Shown: piece after piece, positions 36,989-49,014 of the stretch
Layout of the letters: each line of letters starts with the position of its first letter
Position numbering within the stretch: the stretch's first letter is position 1
Translations under genes and position numbers: made by a program
Assembly (NCBI RefSeq): GCF_001282115.1
Contig: NZ_LJBR01000122.1
Coordinates: 1-57,774 of the forward strand
Direction: 5' to 3'
DNA from: Streptomyces sp. NRRL B-24085
GTDB taxonomy: Bacteria > Actinomycetota > Actinomycetes > Streptomycetales > Streptomycetaceae
DNA: 57,774 nt
The notes under the pieces: generated by a model
What the model was told of the DNA's origin: nothing
The model's input: only the letters and a program-made list of their open reading frames with translations
Database searches by the model: none

Positions 36989-37798
36989 GTGACCACGGCC
37001 GTAGCCGCTCCGTTCCGTTTCTTCTCACTCCAGGTGGTACGGACGAGGCGACTCGGGCCGTCCTTGGTCCGCGTCACCTTCACCGGAGACGACCTCAGCG
37101 AGTTCCACTCGTACGGGCACGACCAGTCCCTGTCCCTCTTCCTGCCCGCCGAGGGGCGCACCGAGCCCGGGGTCCCCGTCGAACTCGGGGACGGGTGGTG
37201 GCAGGCGTGGCGGGAGCAGCCCGATGACGTGCGGGCCGTGATGCGGTCGTACACGCTACGGGCTCTCCGCCGCGATCCCGACGAGATCGACATCGACTTC
37301 GTGCTGCACGAGCCCGCCGGGCCCGCGTGCGCATGGGCCTCGCGGGCCCGTGCCGGGGACAGGGTGCAGTTGCTCGGGCCCGCGATCGCCGACAACCGGG
37401 CGATCCGGTTCCGGCCGCCCGCCGACACCGATCTCGTGCTGCTGTGGGGCGACGAGACCGCCCTGCCCGCCGTCTCCGCGATCCTCGAAGCCCTCCCCGC
37501 CGGGCAGCGCGCCCGCGTCTGGCTGGAGGTGCGGCACGCAGGGACCATCCAGGACCTCGCGACCGACGCGGACGCCGAGATCACCTGGCTCGTCGGGGAG
37601 AAGGCACTGGACGCCGTCCGGGAGGCACAACTCCCGCCCGCCGAGCGGCCGTACGCGTGGATCGCGGGCGAGTCCGGGTGCGTGAAGGAGCTGCGGCGGC
37701 ACTTCGTGCGCGAGCGCGGGATCGACCGGCGCCGCGTCACCTTCGTCGGCTACTGGCGCCACGGGATGACCGAGGAGCAGCTCCGGGCGGCGGAGTAA
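36989..37798 (+). CDS. desF: Siderophore-interacting (ferric reductase-like) FAD protein
   Basis: A 269-residue FAD-dependent siderophore-interacting protein, of the ViuB/SIP family. It has RRLGPSLVRVTFTGDDLSEF, RSYTLRALRRDPDEIDIDFV with the FAD-binding R-x-Y-T, GPACAWASRARAGDRVQLLG, and VLLWGDETALPAVSAIL. These proteins reduce ferric siderophores inside the cell to release iron. The start GTG 36989 has AGGAGG at 36976-36981. It is 93 bases after desE and before the desA iron box, and probably belongs to desE's transcript or its own. Confidence 0.88.
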   Translation: MTTAVAAPFRFFSLQVVRTRRLGPSLVRVTFTGDDLSEFHSYGHDQSLSLFLPAEGRTEPGVPVELGDGWWQAWREQPDDVRAVMRSYTLRALRRDPDEIDIDFVLHEPAGPACAWASRARAGDRVQLLGPAIADNRAIRFRPPADTDLVLLWGDETALPAVSAILEALPAGQRARVWLEVRHAGTIQDLATDADAEITWLVGEKALDAVREAQLPPAERPYAWIAGESGCVKELRRHFVRERGIDRRRVTFVGYWRHGMTEEQLRAAE

Positions 37799-37808
37799 CC
37801 CCCGTCCA

Positions 37809-37824
37809 CGTGACGCCGGTCACG
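37809..37824 (+). terminator. Hairpin after desF
   Basis: CGTGAC at 37809-37814 pairs with GTCACG at 37819-37824 around a GCCG loop, and outer C/G runs (upstream CCCC, downstream GGGG) can extend the stem past a two-base bulge. It lies just upstream of the desA iron box, separating the two units. Confidence 0.5.
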
Positions 37825-37851
37825 GGTGGGGCAGGTTTCGCCTCGCTTTAA

Positions 37852-37870
37852 TTAGGTTAGGCTTACCTAA
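37852..37870. promoter_or_regulatory. Iron box (DmdR-type) upstream of desABCD
   Basis: TTAGGTTAGGCTTACCTAA at 37852-37870 matches the iron-box consensus with one changed base. It is 68 bases before desA and is the expected operator for iron repression of desferrioxamine synthesis. Confidence 0.92.
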
Positions 37871-37938
37871 GTTGAAGCCGGGTTTCCGCCCCGCTCCTGC
37901 CCCGTCCCGTACGGATGTCCCCACCGGAGGACCCCCAC

Positions 37939-41168
<3,230 letters not shown>

Positions 41169-41172
<4 letters not shown>

Positions 41173-42941
41173 GCCTCGCCGACACCGTGGCCCACCTCTC
41201 CCCCGAGCGCTGGGAGACGGCCAACCGCCTGCTGATCCGCAAGGGCCTCGCCGAGTTCGCGCACGAGCGGCTCATCGAGCCCGAGGAGACCGACAAGGAC
41301 CAGTACGTCGTCCGCAGCGACGACGGCAAGACCCGCTACGACTTCACGGCCGTGCGCCGCGCCCTGGACCACTGGCAGGTCGACGCCGACTCCATCACCC
41401 GGCACCGCGACGGCACCGAACTCCCGCTGGCCGCGCTGGACTTCTTCATCGAGCTGAAGGACACCCTCGGCCTCAGCGACGAGATCCTGCCGGTCTACCT
41501 GGAGGAGATCTCCTCCACCCTCTCGGGCACCTGCTACAAGCTCACCAAGCCGCGGATCCCGGTCGCCGAGTTGGCGAAATCCGACTTTCAGGCCATCGAG
41601 ACCGGCATGACCGAGGGCCACCCGTGCTTCGTGGCCAACAACGGCCGGCTCGGCTTCGGCATCCACGAGTACCTCTCGTACGCCCCCGAGACCGCGAGCC
41701 CGGTCCGTCTGGTCTGGCTCGCCGCCCACCGCTCGCGCGCCGCGTTCACGGCCGGGGTCGGCATCGAGTACGAGACCTTCGTACGGCAGGAGCTGGGCGA
41801 GGACACCGTGGAGCGCTTCCACGGCGTGCTGCGGGACAAGGGCCTCGACCCGGCCGACTACCTCCTCATCCCCGTCCACCCCTGGCAGTGGTGGAACAAG
41901 CTCGCCGTCACCTTCGCCGCCGAGGTCGCCCGCGACCTGCTGGTCTGCCTCGGCGAGGGCGACGACGAGTACCTGGCCCAGCAGTCCATCCGGACCTTCT
42001 TCAACCGGTCGCATCCCGAGAAGCACTACGTGAAGACGGCCCTGTCCGTCCTCAACATGGGCTTCATGCGCGGACTGTCGGCCGCGTACATGGAGGCGAC
42101 CCCGGCCATCAACGACTGGCTCGCCCAGCTCATCGAGGGCGACCCGGTCCTGAAGTCCACGGGTCTGTCGATCATCCGCGAGCGGGCCGCCGTCGGTTAC
42201 CGGCACCTGGAGTACGAGGCCGCCACCGACCGCTACTCGCCGTACCGCAAGATGCTGGCCGCGCTGTGGCGCGAGAGCCCCGTTCCCTCCCTCCGGGACG
42301 GCGAGTCGCTCGCGACGATGGCCTCCCTGGTCCATGTCGACCACGAGGGCCGGTCCTTCGCGGGCGCGCTCGTCGAGCGGTCGGGACTGACCCCGGCCGA
42401 CTGGCTGCGCCGCTACCTCCGCGCCTACTACACCCCGCTGCTGCACAGCTTCTACGCCTACGACCTGGTGTTCATGCCGCACGGCGAGAACGTCATCCTG
42501 GTCCTGAAGGACGGTGTGGTGGAGCGGGCGATCTACAAGGACATCGCCGAGGAGATCGCCGTCATGGACGCCGAGGCGGTGCTGCCGCCGACGGTCGAGC
42601 GGCTGCGCGTGGAGGTCCCCGACGACAAGAAGCTGCTGTCGATCTTCACGGACGTCTTCGACTGCTTCTTCCGCTTCCTCGCCGCGAACCTCGCCGCCGA
42701 GGGAGTCATGGAGGAGGAGGACTTCTGGCGCACGGTCGCCGAGGTCACCCGCGACTACCAGCACTCGGTGCCCGAACTGGCCGACAAGTTCGCCCGGTAC
42801 GACATGTTCGCGCCCGAGTTCGCCCTGTCCTGTCTCAACCGCCTCCAGTTGCGCAACAACCGGCAGATGGTGGACCTGGCGGACCCGTCCGGCGCGCTCC
42901 AGCTCGTCGGCATGCTGAACAACCCCATCGCGGGCCTCTGA
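41169..42941 (+). CDS. desD: NRPS-independent siderophore synthetase
   Basis: A 590-residue IucA/IucC-type synthetase. It uses ATP to link and cyclise succinyl-hydroxycadaverine units to desferrioxamine. Features are TEGHPCFVANNGRLGF (His near 151, ATP-binding), LIPVHPWQWWNKLA, RTFFNRSHPEKHYVKTALSV, FMPHGENVILVLKDGVVERA and KLLSIFTDVFDCFFRFL in the C-terminal FhuF-like part. Length and motif order are standard. It is the last gene of desABCD and a terminator-like hairpin follows at 42967-42989. Confidence 0.95.
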
Positions 42942-42966
42942 GCACGGCCCCCAGAGCCAGGCGCGA

Positions 42967-42989
42967 CCCGGGAGTACGGTCCTCCCGGG
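42967..42989 (+). terminator. Terminator of the des operon
   Basis: CCCGGGAG at 42967-42974 and CTCCCGGG at 42982-42989 form an 8-bp stem with a 7-base loop, starting 26 bases after the desD stop, and followed by CCCCGTCTGTTT. Confidence 0.65.
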
Positions 42990-43013
42990 CCCCGTCTGTT
43001 TCCGGCTCTTCTC

Positions 43014-43406
43014 GTGCCTCCCGGACACACCGAGCACACGCCCGCCGCCTGCGACGGGGGCGCCGAACAGTGGTGGCGGGTCGTCGACATCGGGGGCGGG
43101 GCCGTCGGCCTGCAACACGTGGCGTCGGCGTTCTGCCTGGACATCGCGGGCTACCGGGCCGCGGGAGACCCGATGCAGATGCGGCCGTGCGCCTACCGGC
43201 TGGGCGACAGCGCCCCCTACCCGGAGGACCAGGCGTTCCTCCTGCGGAGCCGCCCGGACCGGACCTTCACGCTGCTCTGCCGGGACAACCCGGCCATCGC
43301 CGTGGGGGTCACGGACGGTGAGGTCCGCATGCTGTCCGCCGAAGCCGCCGGCCGGGCGGCCCGCTTCGCCCAGGACGACGCCCTGCGCGAGGTGCTGGGC
43401 GGCTGA
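43014..43406 (+). pseudogene. Ricin-type beta-trefoil-like remnant
   Basis: A 130-residue frame from GTG 43014. It contains EQWWRVVDIGGGAVGLQHVA, ASAFCLDIAGYRAAGDP and LLCRDNPAIAVGVT, resembling one and a half repeats of a ricin-type lectin domain (W-R-V..., LCLD-like). It has no signal peptide, no ribosome site near the start and no full trefoil. I read it as the tail of a longer protein whose 5' part was lost at the des terminator. It could also be a short real gene. The next gene starts 23 bases downstream. Confidence 0.45.
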
Positions 43407-43429
43407 GCCCGCGGTGCCAGAATTCCCCC

Positions 43430-44344
43430 ATGGCGGAAATCCTGCAGAAGGACGGCACATGGATCTTCGACGGCGACGCTCTGCGGCTGATTCCGGGCAG
43501 GGACAAGAGCGTCGGGCTGCTCCGGCGGACGCTGGGTGAACTCGTCGTCCCCCTGGGTGCGTTGGCCGGCATAGCCTTCGAACAGGGCAAGAAGTCGGGC
43601 CGGTTGAGGCTGCGGCTGCGTGACGGCGCCGACCCCCTGCTGCTCGCGACCGGCGGCCGGCTGGCCGAGCCGCACGACCCGTACCAGCTCACCGTCGAGT
43701 CGGACCGCTACGGCGTCGCCGAGTACTTCGTGGACGAGGTCCGCAGCGCCCTGCTCCTGGACCAGGTCCCCACCGGCCCGGTGGACGCCTACCTGCTGCC
43801 CGGCCCGGCCGTCCCCCTCGCGTACTCCGCGGGTGACGGCACCGCCGCCTTCGACGGCGAGCACATCCGTCTGGAGTGGAACTGGAAGACGGAGGACGCC
43901 AAGGCCTCCGCCGGCCCCCGCACCCTCGCCCTGGCCGACGTCGAAGCCGTGGACTGGCAGCCCTCGGTCGGTCTGGAGAACGGCCACCTGCGCTTCACCG
44001 TCCGGCACGCCCCGACCAAGGCCCCGGCGAAGTACGACCCCCACGCGGTCGAGCTGTGGGGCTTCAAGAAGGACCCGCTGATGGCGTTGGTCGCGGCGGC
44101 GGTCCAGGCCAGGCTCCCCCACCCGGCCCGGGCCGCCGCCGCCGTCGACGCAGGGACATCACTCACCGCACGGCCCAGCACGCCTTCTCCCCCGGTCGCC
44201 CCCGCCGAGGACGGTCACGACGCCCTCCTGCGCCGGCTGCGCGAGCTCGGCGAGCTGCACCGCACGGGTGTCCTCACGGACGAGGAGTTCGCCCTGGCCA
44301 AGCAGGCGGTCCTCAAGCGCATGCTGCATCACCCCGGGGGATGA
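43430..44344 (+). CDS. DUF4429 and SHOCT domain protein
   Basis: A 304-residue cytosolic protein. Two DUF4429-like repeats lie at about residues 1-100 and 125-225. The first has ILQKDGTWIFDGDALRLIPG and the second DGTAAFDGEHIRLEWNW. A Pro/Ala linker precedes a C-terminal SHOCT motif, LLRRLRELGELHRTGVLTDE to about residue 300 (amphipathic helices with the conserved G-x-L-T-x-x-E-F). SHOCT tails are often oligomerisation modules. The function is unknown. ATG 43430 follows 'AATTCCCCC' without a clear ribosome site. It converges on the phosphatase gene with 26 bases between stops. Confidence 0.75.
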   Translation: MAEILQKDGTWIFDGDALRLIPGRDKSVGLLRRTLGELVVPLGALAGIAFEQGKKSGRLRLRLRDGADPLLLATGGRLAEPHDPYQLTVESDRYGVAEYFVDEVRSALLLDQVPTGPVDAYLLPGPAVPLAYSAGDGTAAFDGEHIRLEWNWKTEDAKASAGPRTLALADVEAVDWQPSVGLENGHLRFTVRHAPTKAPAKYDPHAVELWGFKKDPLMALVAAAVQARLPHPARAAAAVDAGTSLTARPSTPSPPVAPAEDGHDALLRRLRELGELHRTGVLTDEEFALAKQAVLKRMLHHPGG

Positions 44345-44370
44345 CCCCCGCACCCCCAGCGGAAAAGCGG

Positions 44371-45948
44371 TTACTTCGCCCTGCGCGCCACGGTGAAGTG
44401 GTCGATGCGGTCACCGGTCTCGGCGATGCCCGACACCTTCAGCCTGGCGTAGTGGCCGCGTGCGGCGGGTTCCACGTCCACGCGCAGGAAGGAGTAGTTG
44501 AGGTAGCGCACCCGGGACCAGGCGACCGTCTCGTCGACCTTGCCGTCCTTGGTATTGACGAAGGAGGAGACGGAGTCGCGCTCGTTCAGGTGGCCCTCGT
44601 AGGAGTCGGGTGCGGAGAACGCGTACAGGCTGCGGCCCGCGGCACCCGCCGTGACGTAGACGACGCCCTCGGTCTCGGGGTACGCGGTCCCGCCGATCGG
44701 GAGCTTCTTGGCGACCTTGTCGCCCTTGATGACGTCGGTGCGCTCGTACTGGTGGTTGTGACCGTTGATCACCAGGTCCACGTGGTACTTCTCGAACAGC
44801 GGCACCCACTCCTGTCGCACGCCGCCTTCCGAGGCGTGCGCCGTGGAGGTGCAGTAGGCGCAGTGGTGGAAGAACACGATGACGAAGTCGATGTCCTTCG
44901 CGGCCCGGTACTTCCTGAGCTGCCGCTCGAACCAGGTGGTCTGGGTGCCGCCGGAGATGCCGAGGTTGGCCGGGATCTCGTAGGAGACGTCGTTGGGGTC
45001 GAGCGAGATGACCGCGGTGTTGCCGTAGACGAAGGAGTAGACGCCCGGCAGGTGCTTCTTGTCGGGTCCGTTGTCGGGCAGTGTGAAACGGGCCTCCTCA
45101 CCGCCGTAGCCGTTGGGCGAGTACCAGGCCTCCATGTCGTGGTTGCCGTACGACACCATCCACGGCACGGACTTGGCGACGGACTCGGTCTGGGCGAGGA
45201 ACTGGTCCCACACCCGCGCGTCGAAGCCGGTGTCGGCGGTCTTGCCCGCGCCGGCCGGGTCGGCGTAGGCGATGTCGCCGGCGTGCAGGTGGAAGGCCGG
45301 GTCCTGGCCGAGGAGCAGGCTGTCGTTGGCCAGGCCGTGGTAGCTGACGCCCTGGTCGCCGAAGGCGGTGAAGGTGAACGGCTTCTTGTGGGCGGGCGCG
45401 GTGGTGAAGGTGCCCAGGGTGCCGGTCAGGTGCGGCTCGGCCGGGTCGAAGCCCTGGTGGCCGACGCCGTAGTAGTAGGTCTGGCCGGGGCGCAGGTGGG
45501 TGAGCCTGGCGTGCAGGTAGTACTGCGTGTGGTCGCCGCCTGCGCCGACGCCGGCCGGGGTGTACAGGGTGCGCACCTCGGCCTCGATCCTGCGGGAGAG
45601 GTCCCAGGGACGGGCGCCGATCCGGATGAAGGGCTTCTTGACCGCGACCGGCACCTGCCAGGAGACGGTCATCTCGGTGCGCGCGTCGTTGCCGTAGGCG
45701 AGGTGGCGGCCGAAGGGGGCGACAAGGGCGCCGTCGACGCTCTCGGCGCCGGCGAAGGTCCGCGTCGGGGTGGCCGCCCGGGCGACGGCACCCGGTACGA
45801 ACGCGCCACCCGCGACGGCGCCCAGCGTGACGGCGCCGCCTCTGATCATCGTGCGCCGGGAGAACCGGGCGCGCAGGTACTCGTGCTGCTCGGCCATGCT
45901 CATGCGGTCGGCGAGCGTCTCGGGTACGCCCATGCGAGGAATGTCCAT
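44371..45948 (-). CDS. Exported purple-acid-phosphatase-like metallophosphoesterase
   Basis: A 525-residue Tat-exported phosphatase. The signal ARFSRRTMIRGGAVTLGAVA has a twin-arginine motif near residues 30-35. A fibronectin-III-like N-terminal domain (LTHLRPGQTYYYGVGHQ) precedes the metal domain: TFTAFGDQGVSYHG, LHAGDIAYADPAGAG, MVSYGNHDMEAWY, FFHHCAYCTS and INGHNHQYERTDV. These supply the Fe/Mn/Zn ligands of purple acid phosphatases. It should hydrolyse phosphomonoesters outside the cell, and may be phosphate-regulated, though I see no clear PHO box. The start is uncertain among nearby ATGs. It is divergent from the glmS unit; a 22-base palindrome lies between them. Confidence 0.85.
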   Translation of the reverse strand: MDIPRMGVPETLADRMSMAEQHEYLRARFSRRTMIRGGAVTLGAVAGGAFVPGAVARAATPTRTFAGAESVDGALVAPFGRHLAYGNDARTEMTVSWQVPVAVKKPFIRIGARPWDLSRRIEAEVRTLYTPAGVGAGGDHTQYYLHARLTHLRPGQTYYYGVGHQGFDPAEPHLTGTLGTFTTAPAHKKPFTFTAFGDQGVSYHGLANDSLLLGQDPAFHLHAGDIAYADPAGAGKTADTGFDARVWDQFLAQTESVAKSVPWMVSYGNHDMEAWYSPNGYGGEEARFTLPDNGPDKKHLPGVYSFVYGNTAVISLDPNDVSYEIPANLGISGGTQTTWFERQLRKYRAAKDIDFVIVFFHHCAYCTSTAHASEGGVRQEWVPLFEKYHVDLVINGHNHQYERTDVIKGDKVAKKLPIGGTAYPETEGVVYVTAGAAGRSLYAFSAPDSYEGHLNERDSVSSFVNTKDGKVDETVAWSRVRYLNYSFLRVDVEPAARGHYARLKVSGIAETGDRIDHFTVARRAK

Positions 45949-46037
45949 GGCGTCTGAAAGTCGTCGCCATGAGCAACGAGCTGTGGGACGCGGGATGGAC
46001 AGCGCACGAACAGACGTTCATAAGACCATCAACAGCC

Positions 46038-46059
46038 TCCTGCCCGATATCGGGCAGGA
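46038..46059. promoter_or_regulatory. 22-base perfect palindrome, operator candidate
   Basis: TCCTGCCCGAT at 46038-46048 is followed at once by its exact reverse complement, ATCGGGCAGGA, at 46049-46059. It lies in the 150-base gap between the divergent phosphatase and small-gene/glmS units, 90 and 40 bases from their starts. A dimeric repressor site is the best guess. Confidence 0.65.
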
Positions 46060-46098
46060 TTCTTGCGAAACGGCTCCCGGTACCCCAGGATCTACCGG

Positions 46099-46356
46099 GT
46101 GCACGACGAACTCGTTGATCATCTGACGCGGTCCACGCCCCTGAGCCGGGGCGAGGCACTGCGGGTGATCCAGGACGTGCTCGCCTTCTTCGACGAGACG
46201 ACCGAGGACTACGTCCGTCGCCGCCACCGCGAACTCCAGGCCCAGGGCCTGGTGAACGCGGAGATCTTCGGACGGATCGAGGCGGACCTCAAATATCGAG
46301 CGGTGGCGCCGCCGGAGCTCACGCTGAGGCAGTTGCGCCGCATGGTCTACGGCTAG
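46099..46356 (+). CDS. Small conserved-looking protein upstream of glmS
   Basis: An 85-residue, mostly helical, charged protein (TRSTPLSRGEALRVIQDVLA, FFDETTEDYVRRRHRELQAQ, ending ELTLRQLRRMVYG). No signal or transmembrane segment and no enzyme motif. I do not recognise the family. The tail APPELTLRQLRRMVYG looks like a conserved binding end. GTG 46099 has AGGA 8 bases upstream; the frame extends to 46063 without support. Its stop is 13 bases from the glmS start, so the two are probably cotranscribed. Confidence 0.6.
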   Translation: MHDELVDHLTRSTPLSRGEALRVIQDVLAFFDETTEDYVRRRHRELQAQGLVNAEIFGRIEADLKYRAVAPPELTLRQLRRMVYG

Positions 46357-46369
46357 GGGACACAGCTAC

Positions 46370-48187
46370 ATGTGCGGAATTGTCGGATACATCGGGAAGC
46401 GTGATGTCGCCCCCCTGCTCCTGGAGGGCCTCCAGCGCCTCGAGTACCGCGGTTACGACTCGGCGGGCATCGTCGTCACCTCGCCGAAGACGGCCGGGCT
46501 GAAGATGGTCAAGGCCAAGGGCCGGGTGCGCGACCTGGAGGCCAGGGTCCCGGCCCGCTTCAAGGGCACGACGGGCATCGCCCACACCCGCTGGGCCACC
46601 CACGGCGCCCCCTCCGACGTGAACGCCCACCCGCACCTGGACGCCGAGGGCAAGGTCGCCGTCGTCCACAACGGCATCATCGACAACGCCTCCGACCTGC
46701 GCCGCAAGCTGGAGGCGGACGGTGTCGAGTTCCTCTCCGACACCGACACCGAGGTCCTCGTCCACCTCATCGCGCGCTCCCAGGCGGAGAAGCTGGAGGA
46801 CAAGGTCCGCGACACCCTGCGGGTGATCGAGGGCACCTACGGCATCGCCGTGATGCACGCCGACTTCAGCGACCGCATCGTCGTGGCCCGCAACGGCTCC
46901 CCGGTCGTCCTCGGCATCGGCGAGAAGGAGATGTTCGTCGCCTCCGACATCGCCGCGCTGGTCGCCCACACCCGGCAGATCGTGACGCTGGACGACGGCG
47001 AGATGGCCACCCTCAAGGCCGACGACTTCCGCACCTACACCACCGAGGGCACCCGTACGACGGCCGAGCCCACCACCGTCGAGTGGGAGGCCGCCTCCTA
47101 CGACATGGGCGGCCACGACACCTACATGCACAAGGAGATCCACGAGCAGGCCGACGCCGTGGACCGCGTGCTGCGCGGCCGCATCGACGACCGCTTCTCC
47201 ACCGTGCACCTCGGCGGCCTCAACCTGGACGCCCGCGAGGCCCGCCAGATCCGCCGCGTCAAGATCCTCGGCTGCGGCACCTCGTACCACGCGGGCATGA
47301 TCGGCGCCCAGATGATCGAGGAGCTGGCCCGCATCCCCGCGGACGCCGAGCCGGCCTCCGAGTTCCGCTACCGCAACGCGGTCGTCGACCCCGACACCCT
47401 GTACGTCGCCGTCTCCCAGTCCGGTGAGACCTACGACGTCCTCGCGGCCGTCCAGGAGCTCAAGCGCAAGGGCGCGCGGGTGCTCGGCGTCGTCAACGTG
47501 GTCGGCTCGGCGATCGCCCGCGAGGCGGACGGCGGCATCTACGTGCACGCGGGCCCCGAGGTCTGCGTGGTCTCCACGAAGTGCTTCACCAACACCACGG
47601 TCGCCTTCGCCCTGCTCGCCCTGCACCTGGGCCGCACCCGCGACCTCTCGGTCCGCGACGGCAAGCGGATCATCGAGGGCCTGCGCAGGCTGCCCGCGCA
47701 GATCACCGAGATGCTGGAGCAGGAGGAGCACATCAAGAAGCTGGCCGAGCAGTACGCCGAGGCCCGCTCGATGCTCTTCATCGGCCGCGTCCGGGGCTAC
47801 CCGGTGGCCCGCGAGGCCTCCCTGAAGCTCAAGGAGGTCTCCTACATCCACGCCGAGGCCTACCCCGCCTCCGAGCTCAAGCACGGCCCCCTGGCCCTGA
47901 TCGAGCCGGCCCTGCCCACGGTCGCGATCGTCCCCGACGACGATCTCCTGGAGAAGAACCGCGCCGCCCTGGAGGAGATCAAGGCCCGCAGCGGCCGGAT
48001 CCTGGCGGTCGCCCACCAGCACCAGGAGAAGGCCGACGAGACCATCGTGGTCCCGAAGAACGAGGACGAGCTGGACCCGATCCTGATGGGGATCCCGCTC
48101 CAACTCCTCGCCTACCACACCGCGTTGGCCCTGGGCCGGGACATCGACAAGCCGCGCAACCTCGCGAAGTCGGTGACGGTCGAGTAG
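46370..48187 (+). CDS. glmS: Glutamine-fructose-6-phosphate aminotransferase (isomerizing)
   Basis: A 605-residue glucosamine-6-phosphate synthase. The glutaminase domain begins MCGIVGYIGKRDVAPLLLEG (nucleophile Cys2) and has RWATHGAPSDVNAHPH and VVHNGIIDN. The isomerase half has two SIS domains (ILGCGTSYHAGMIGAQMIEE, SQSGETYDVLAAVQELK, YPASELKHGPLALIEPALP, and KSVTVE at the C terminus). It makes glucosamine-6-P for peptidoglycan and other amino sugars. Streptomycetes often have two copies, and this may be the secondary one. ATG 46370; the small gene precedes it. A dispersed repeat and a hairpin follow. No glmS ribozyme is visible. Confidence 0.95.
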   Translation: MCGIVGYIGKRDVAPLLLEGLQRLEYRGYDSAGIVVTSPKTAGLKMVKAKGRVRDLEARVPARFKGTTGIAHTRWATHGAPSDVNAHPHLDAEGKVAVVHNGIIDNASDLRRKLEADGVEFLSDTDTEVLVHLIARSQAEKLEDKVRDTLRVIEGTYGIAVMHADFSDRIVVARNGSPVVLGIGEKEMFVASDIAALVAHTRQIVTLDDGEMATLKADDFRTYTTEGTRTTAEPTTVEWEAASYDMGGHDTYMHKEIHEQADAVDRVLRGRIDDRFSTVHLGGLNLDAREARQIRRVKILGCGTSYHAGMIGAQMIEELARIPADAEPASEFRYRNAVVDPDTLYVAVSQSGETYDVLAAVQELKRKGARVLGVVNVVGSAIAREADGGIYVHAGPEVCVVSTKCFTNTTVAFALLALHLGRTRDLSVRDGKRIIEGLRRLPAQITEMLEQEEHIKKLAEQYAEARSMLFIGRVRGYPVAREASLKLKEVSYIHAEAYPASELKHGPLALIEPALPTVAIVPDDDLLEKNRAALEEIKARSGRILAVAHQHQEKADETIVVPKNEDELDPILMGIPLQLLAYHTALALGRDIDKPRNLAKSVTVE

Positions 48188-48190
48188 GAC

Positions 48191-48238
48191 ACTCAGGGGC
48201 GCGGGGAACTGCGCGAGCAACCCCCACTGCCCGCAGAG
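48191..48238 (+). repeat. Dispersed Streptomyces intergenic repeat, copy 2
   Basis: The plus strand contains GGGGCGCGGGGAACTGCGCG, matching copy 1 (36906-36954) at roughly 41 of 49 aligned positions by eye. It starts 3 bases after the glmS stop. Confidence 0.78.
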
Positions 48239-48251
48239 GCCGAACAACGAG

Positions 48252-48292
48252 GACGGACCCCACGTGATGCCACCCGGCACCGGGGGTCCGTC
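48252..48292 (+). terminator. Hairpin terminator after glmS
   Basis: GACGGACCCC at 48252-48261 and GGGGTCCGTC at 48283-48292 form a 10-bp stem; the 21-base loop contains a smaller TGCC/GGCA stem. It lies between the convergent glmS and acetate-transporter-like genes and could serve both. Confidence 0.72.
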
Positions 48293-48331
48293 TCGTCGCC
48301 GGGGAGCCGCCCAACCCCCCGGCCCGCGCAG

Positions 48332-48898
48332 CTAGCCGGTGGCCGTCACGCCCCGGCCGGCCGCACGCCTCGACAGCACCGTCGGCCAGTGCGCGAGCAG
48401 CGCGGTCGCCGCGTACCAGGAGACCGCCCCCGCCGCCACGGCGAACCAGCCCCCGGCCTTCGCGAGACCGTCGCTGTCGGCGAACACGCCGATCGCGAGC
48501 AGCACGAGGGACACGAAGAACAACCCGTGCACGGCCTGGCCGAGTTGGTCGCCGCCCGCGAGGGTGAGCGAGAGCGCCACGAGGGCGAACAGCAGCAGGA
48601 ACAGACCGGCGGCGTTCTCCGAGACCTGGCTGTCGGCCGACACGGCCCACGTGAACCACAGGGCCCCGAGCGCCGCGAACGCCGTACCGGACACGGCGTC
48701 GCCGTCGCGGAAGGCCAGCAGTCCGGCGACGAAGAGGGCAACGCCCCCCACGTACTGGGCGATTGACATGGCGTCAGCGGCCGTCACGCCGTCGATGAGC
48801 TCGGTGTGGCCCAGTCCGAACGCCAACAGGGTGATTCCCAGGGCCAGTCGGCCGACCGCGGTGGTGGTTGCGCTTCCCGCGGAGACGTCTTTGTCCAC
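48332..48898 (-). CDS. GPR1/FUN34/YaaH-like membrane protein
   Basis: A 188-residue membrane protein with six hydrophobic segments. AVGRLALGITLLAFGLGHTE, AQYVGGVALFVAGLLAFRDG and DAVSGTAFAALGALWFTWAV resemble the AceTr (acetate/succinate permease) fold. The typical N-P-A-P-L-G/M motif of true acetate permeases is not present, so I call it family-like only. ATG 48898 with GGAG-like GGGAGCC upstream. It is next to, and codirectional with, the universal stress gene. Confidence 0.65.
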   Translation of the reverse strand: MDKDVSAGSATTTAVGRLALGITLLAFGLGHTELIDGVTAADAMSIAQYVGGVALFVAGLLAFRDGDAVSGTAFAALGALWFTWAVSADSQVSENAAGLFLLLFALVALSLTLAGGDQLGQAVHGLFFVSLVLLAIGVFADSDGLAKAGGWFAVAAGAVSWYAATALLAHWPTVLSRRAAGRGVTATG

Positions 48899-49014
48899 GG
48901 CGGGCTCCCTTCGTGCGGGTGCGGTGGTGCGATGACCGGTATATGCCCTTCACAAGGGCACAAACACCTCTACGCGCGAGTAGATTCGCCCATCCCACCA
49001 GGGAGAACCGCGAG

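Noticed and set aside
46370..46450. Possible glmS ribozyme or riboswitch
   Set aside because: The glmS start is 13 bases after the previous gene, leaving no room for the ribozyme fold, which is not known in actinobacteria.
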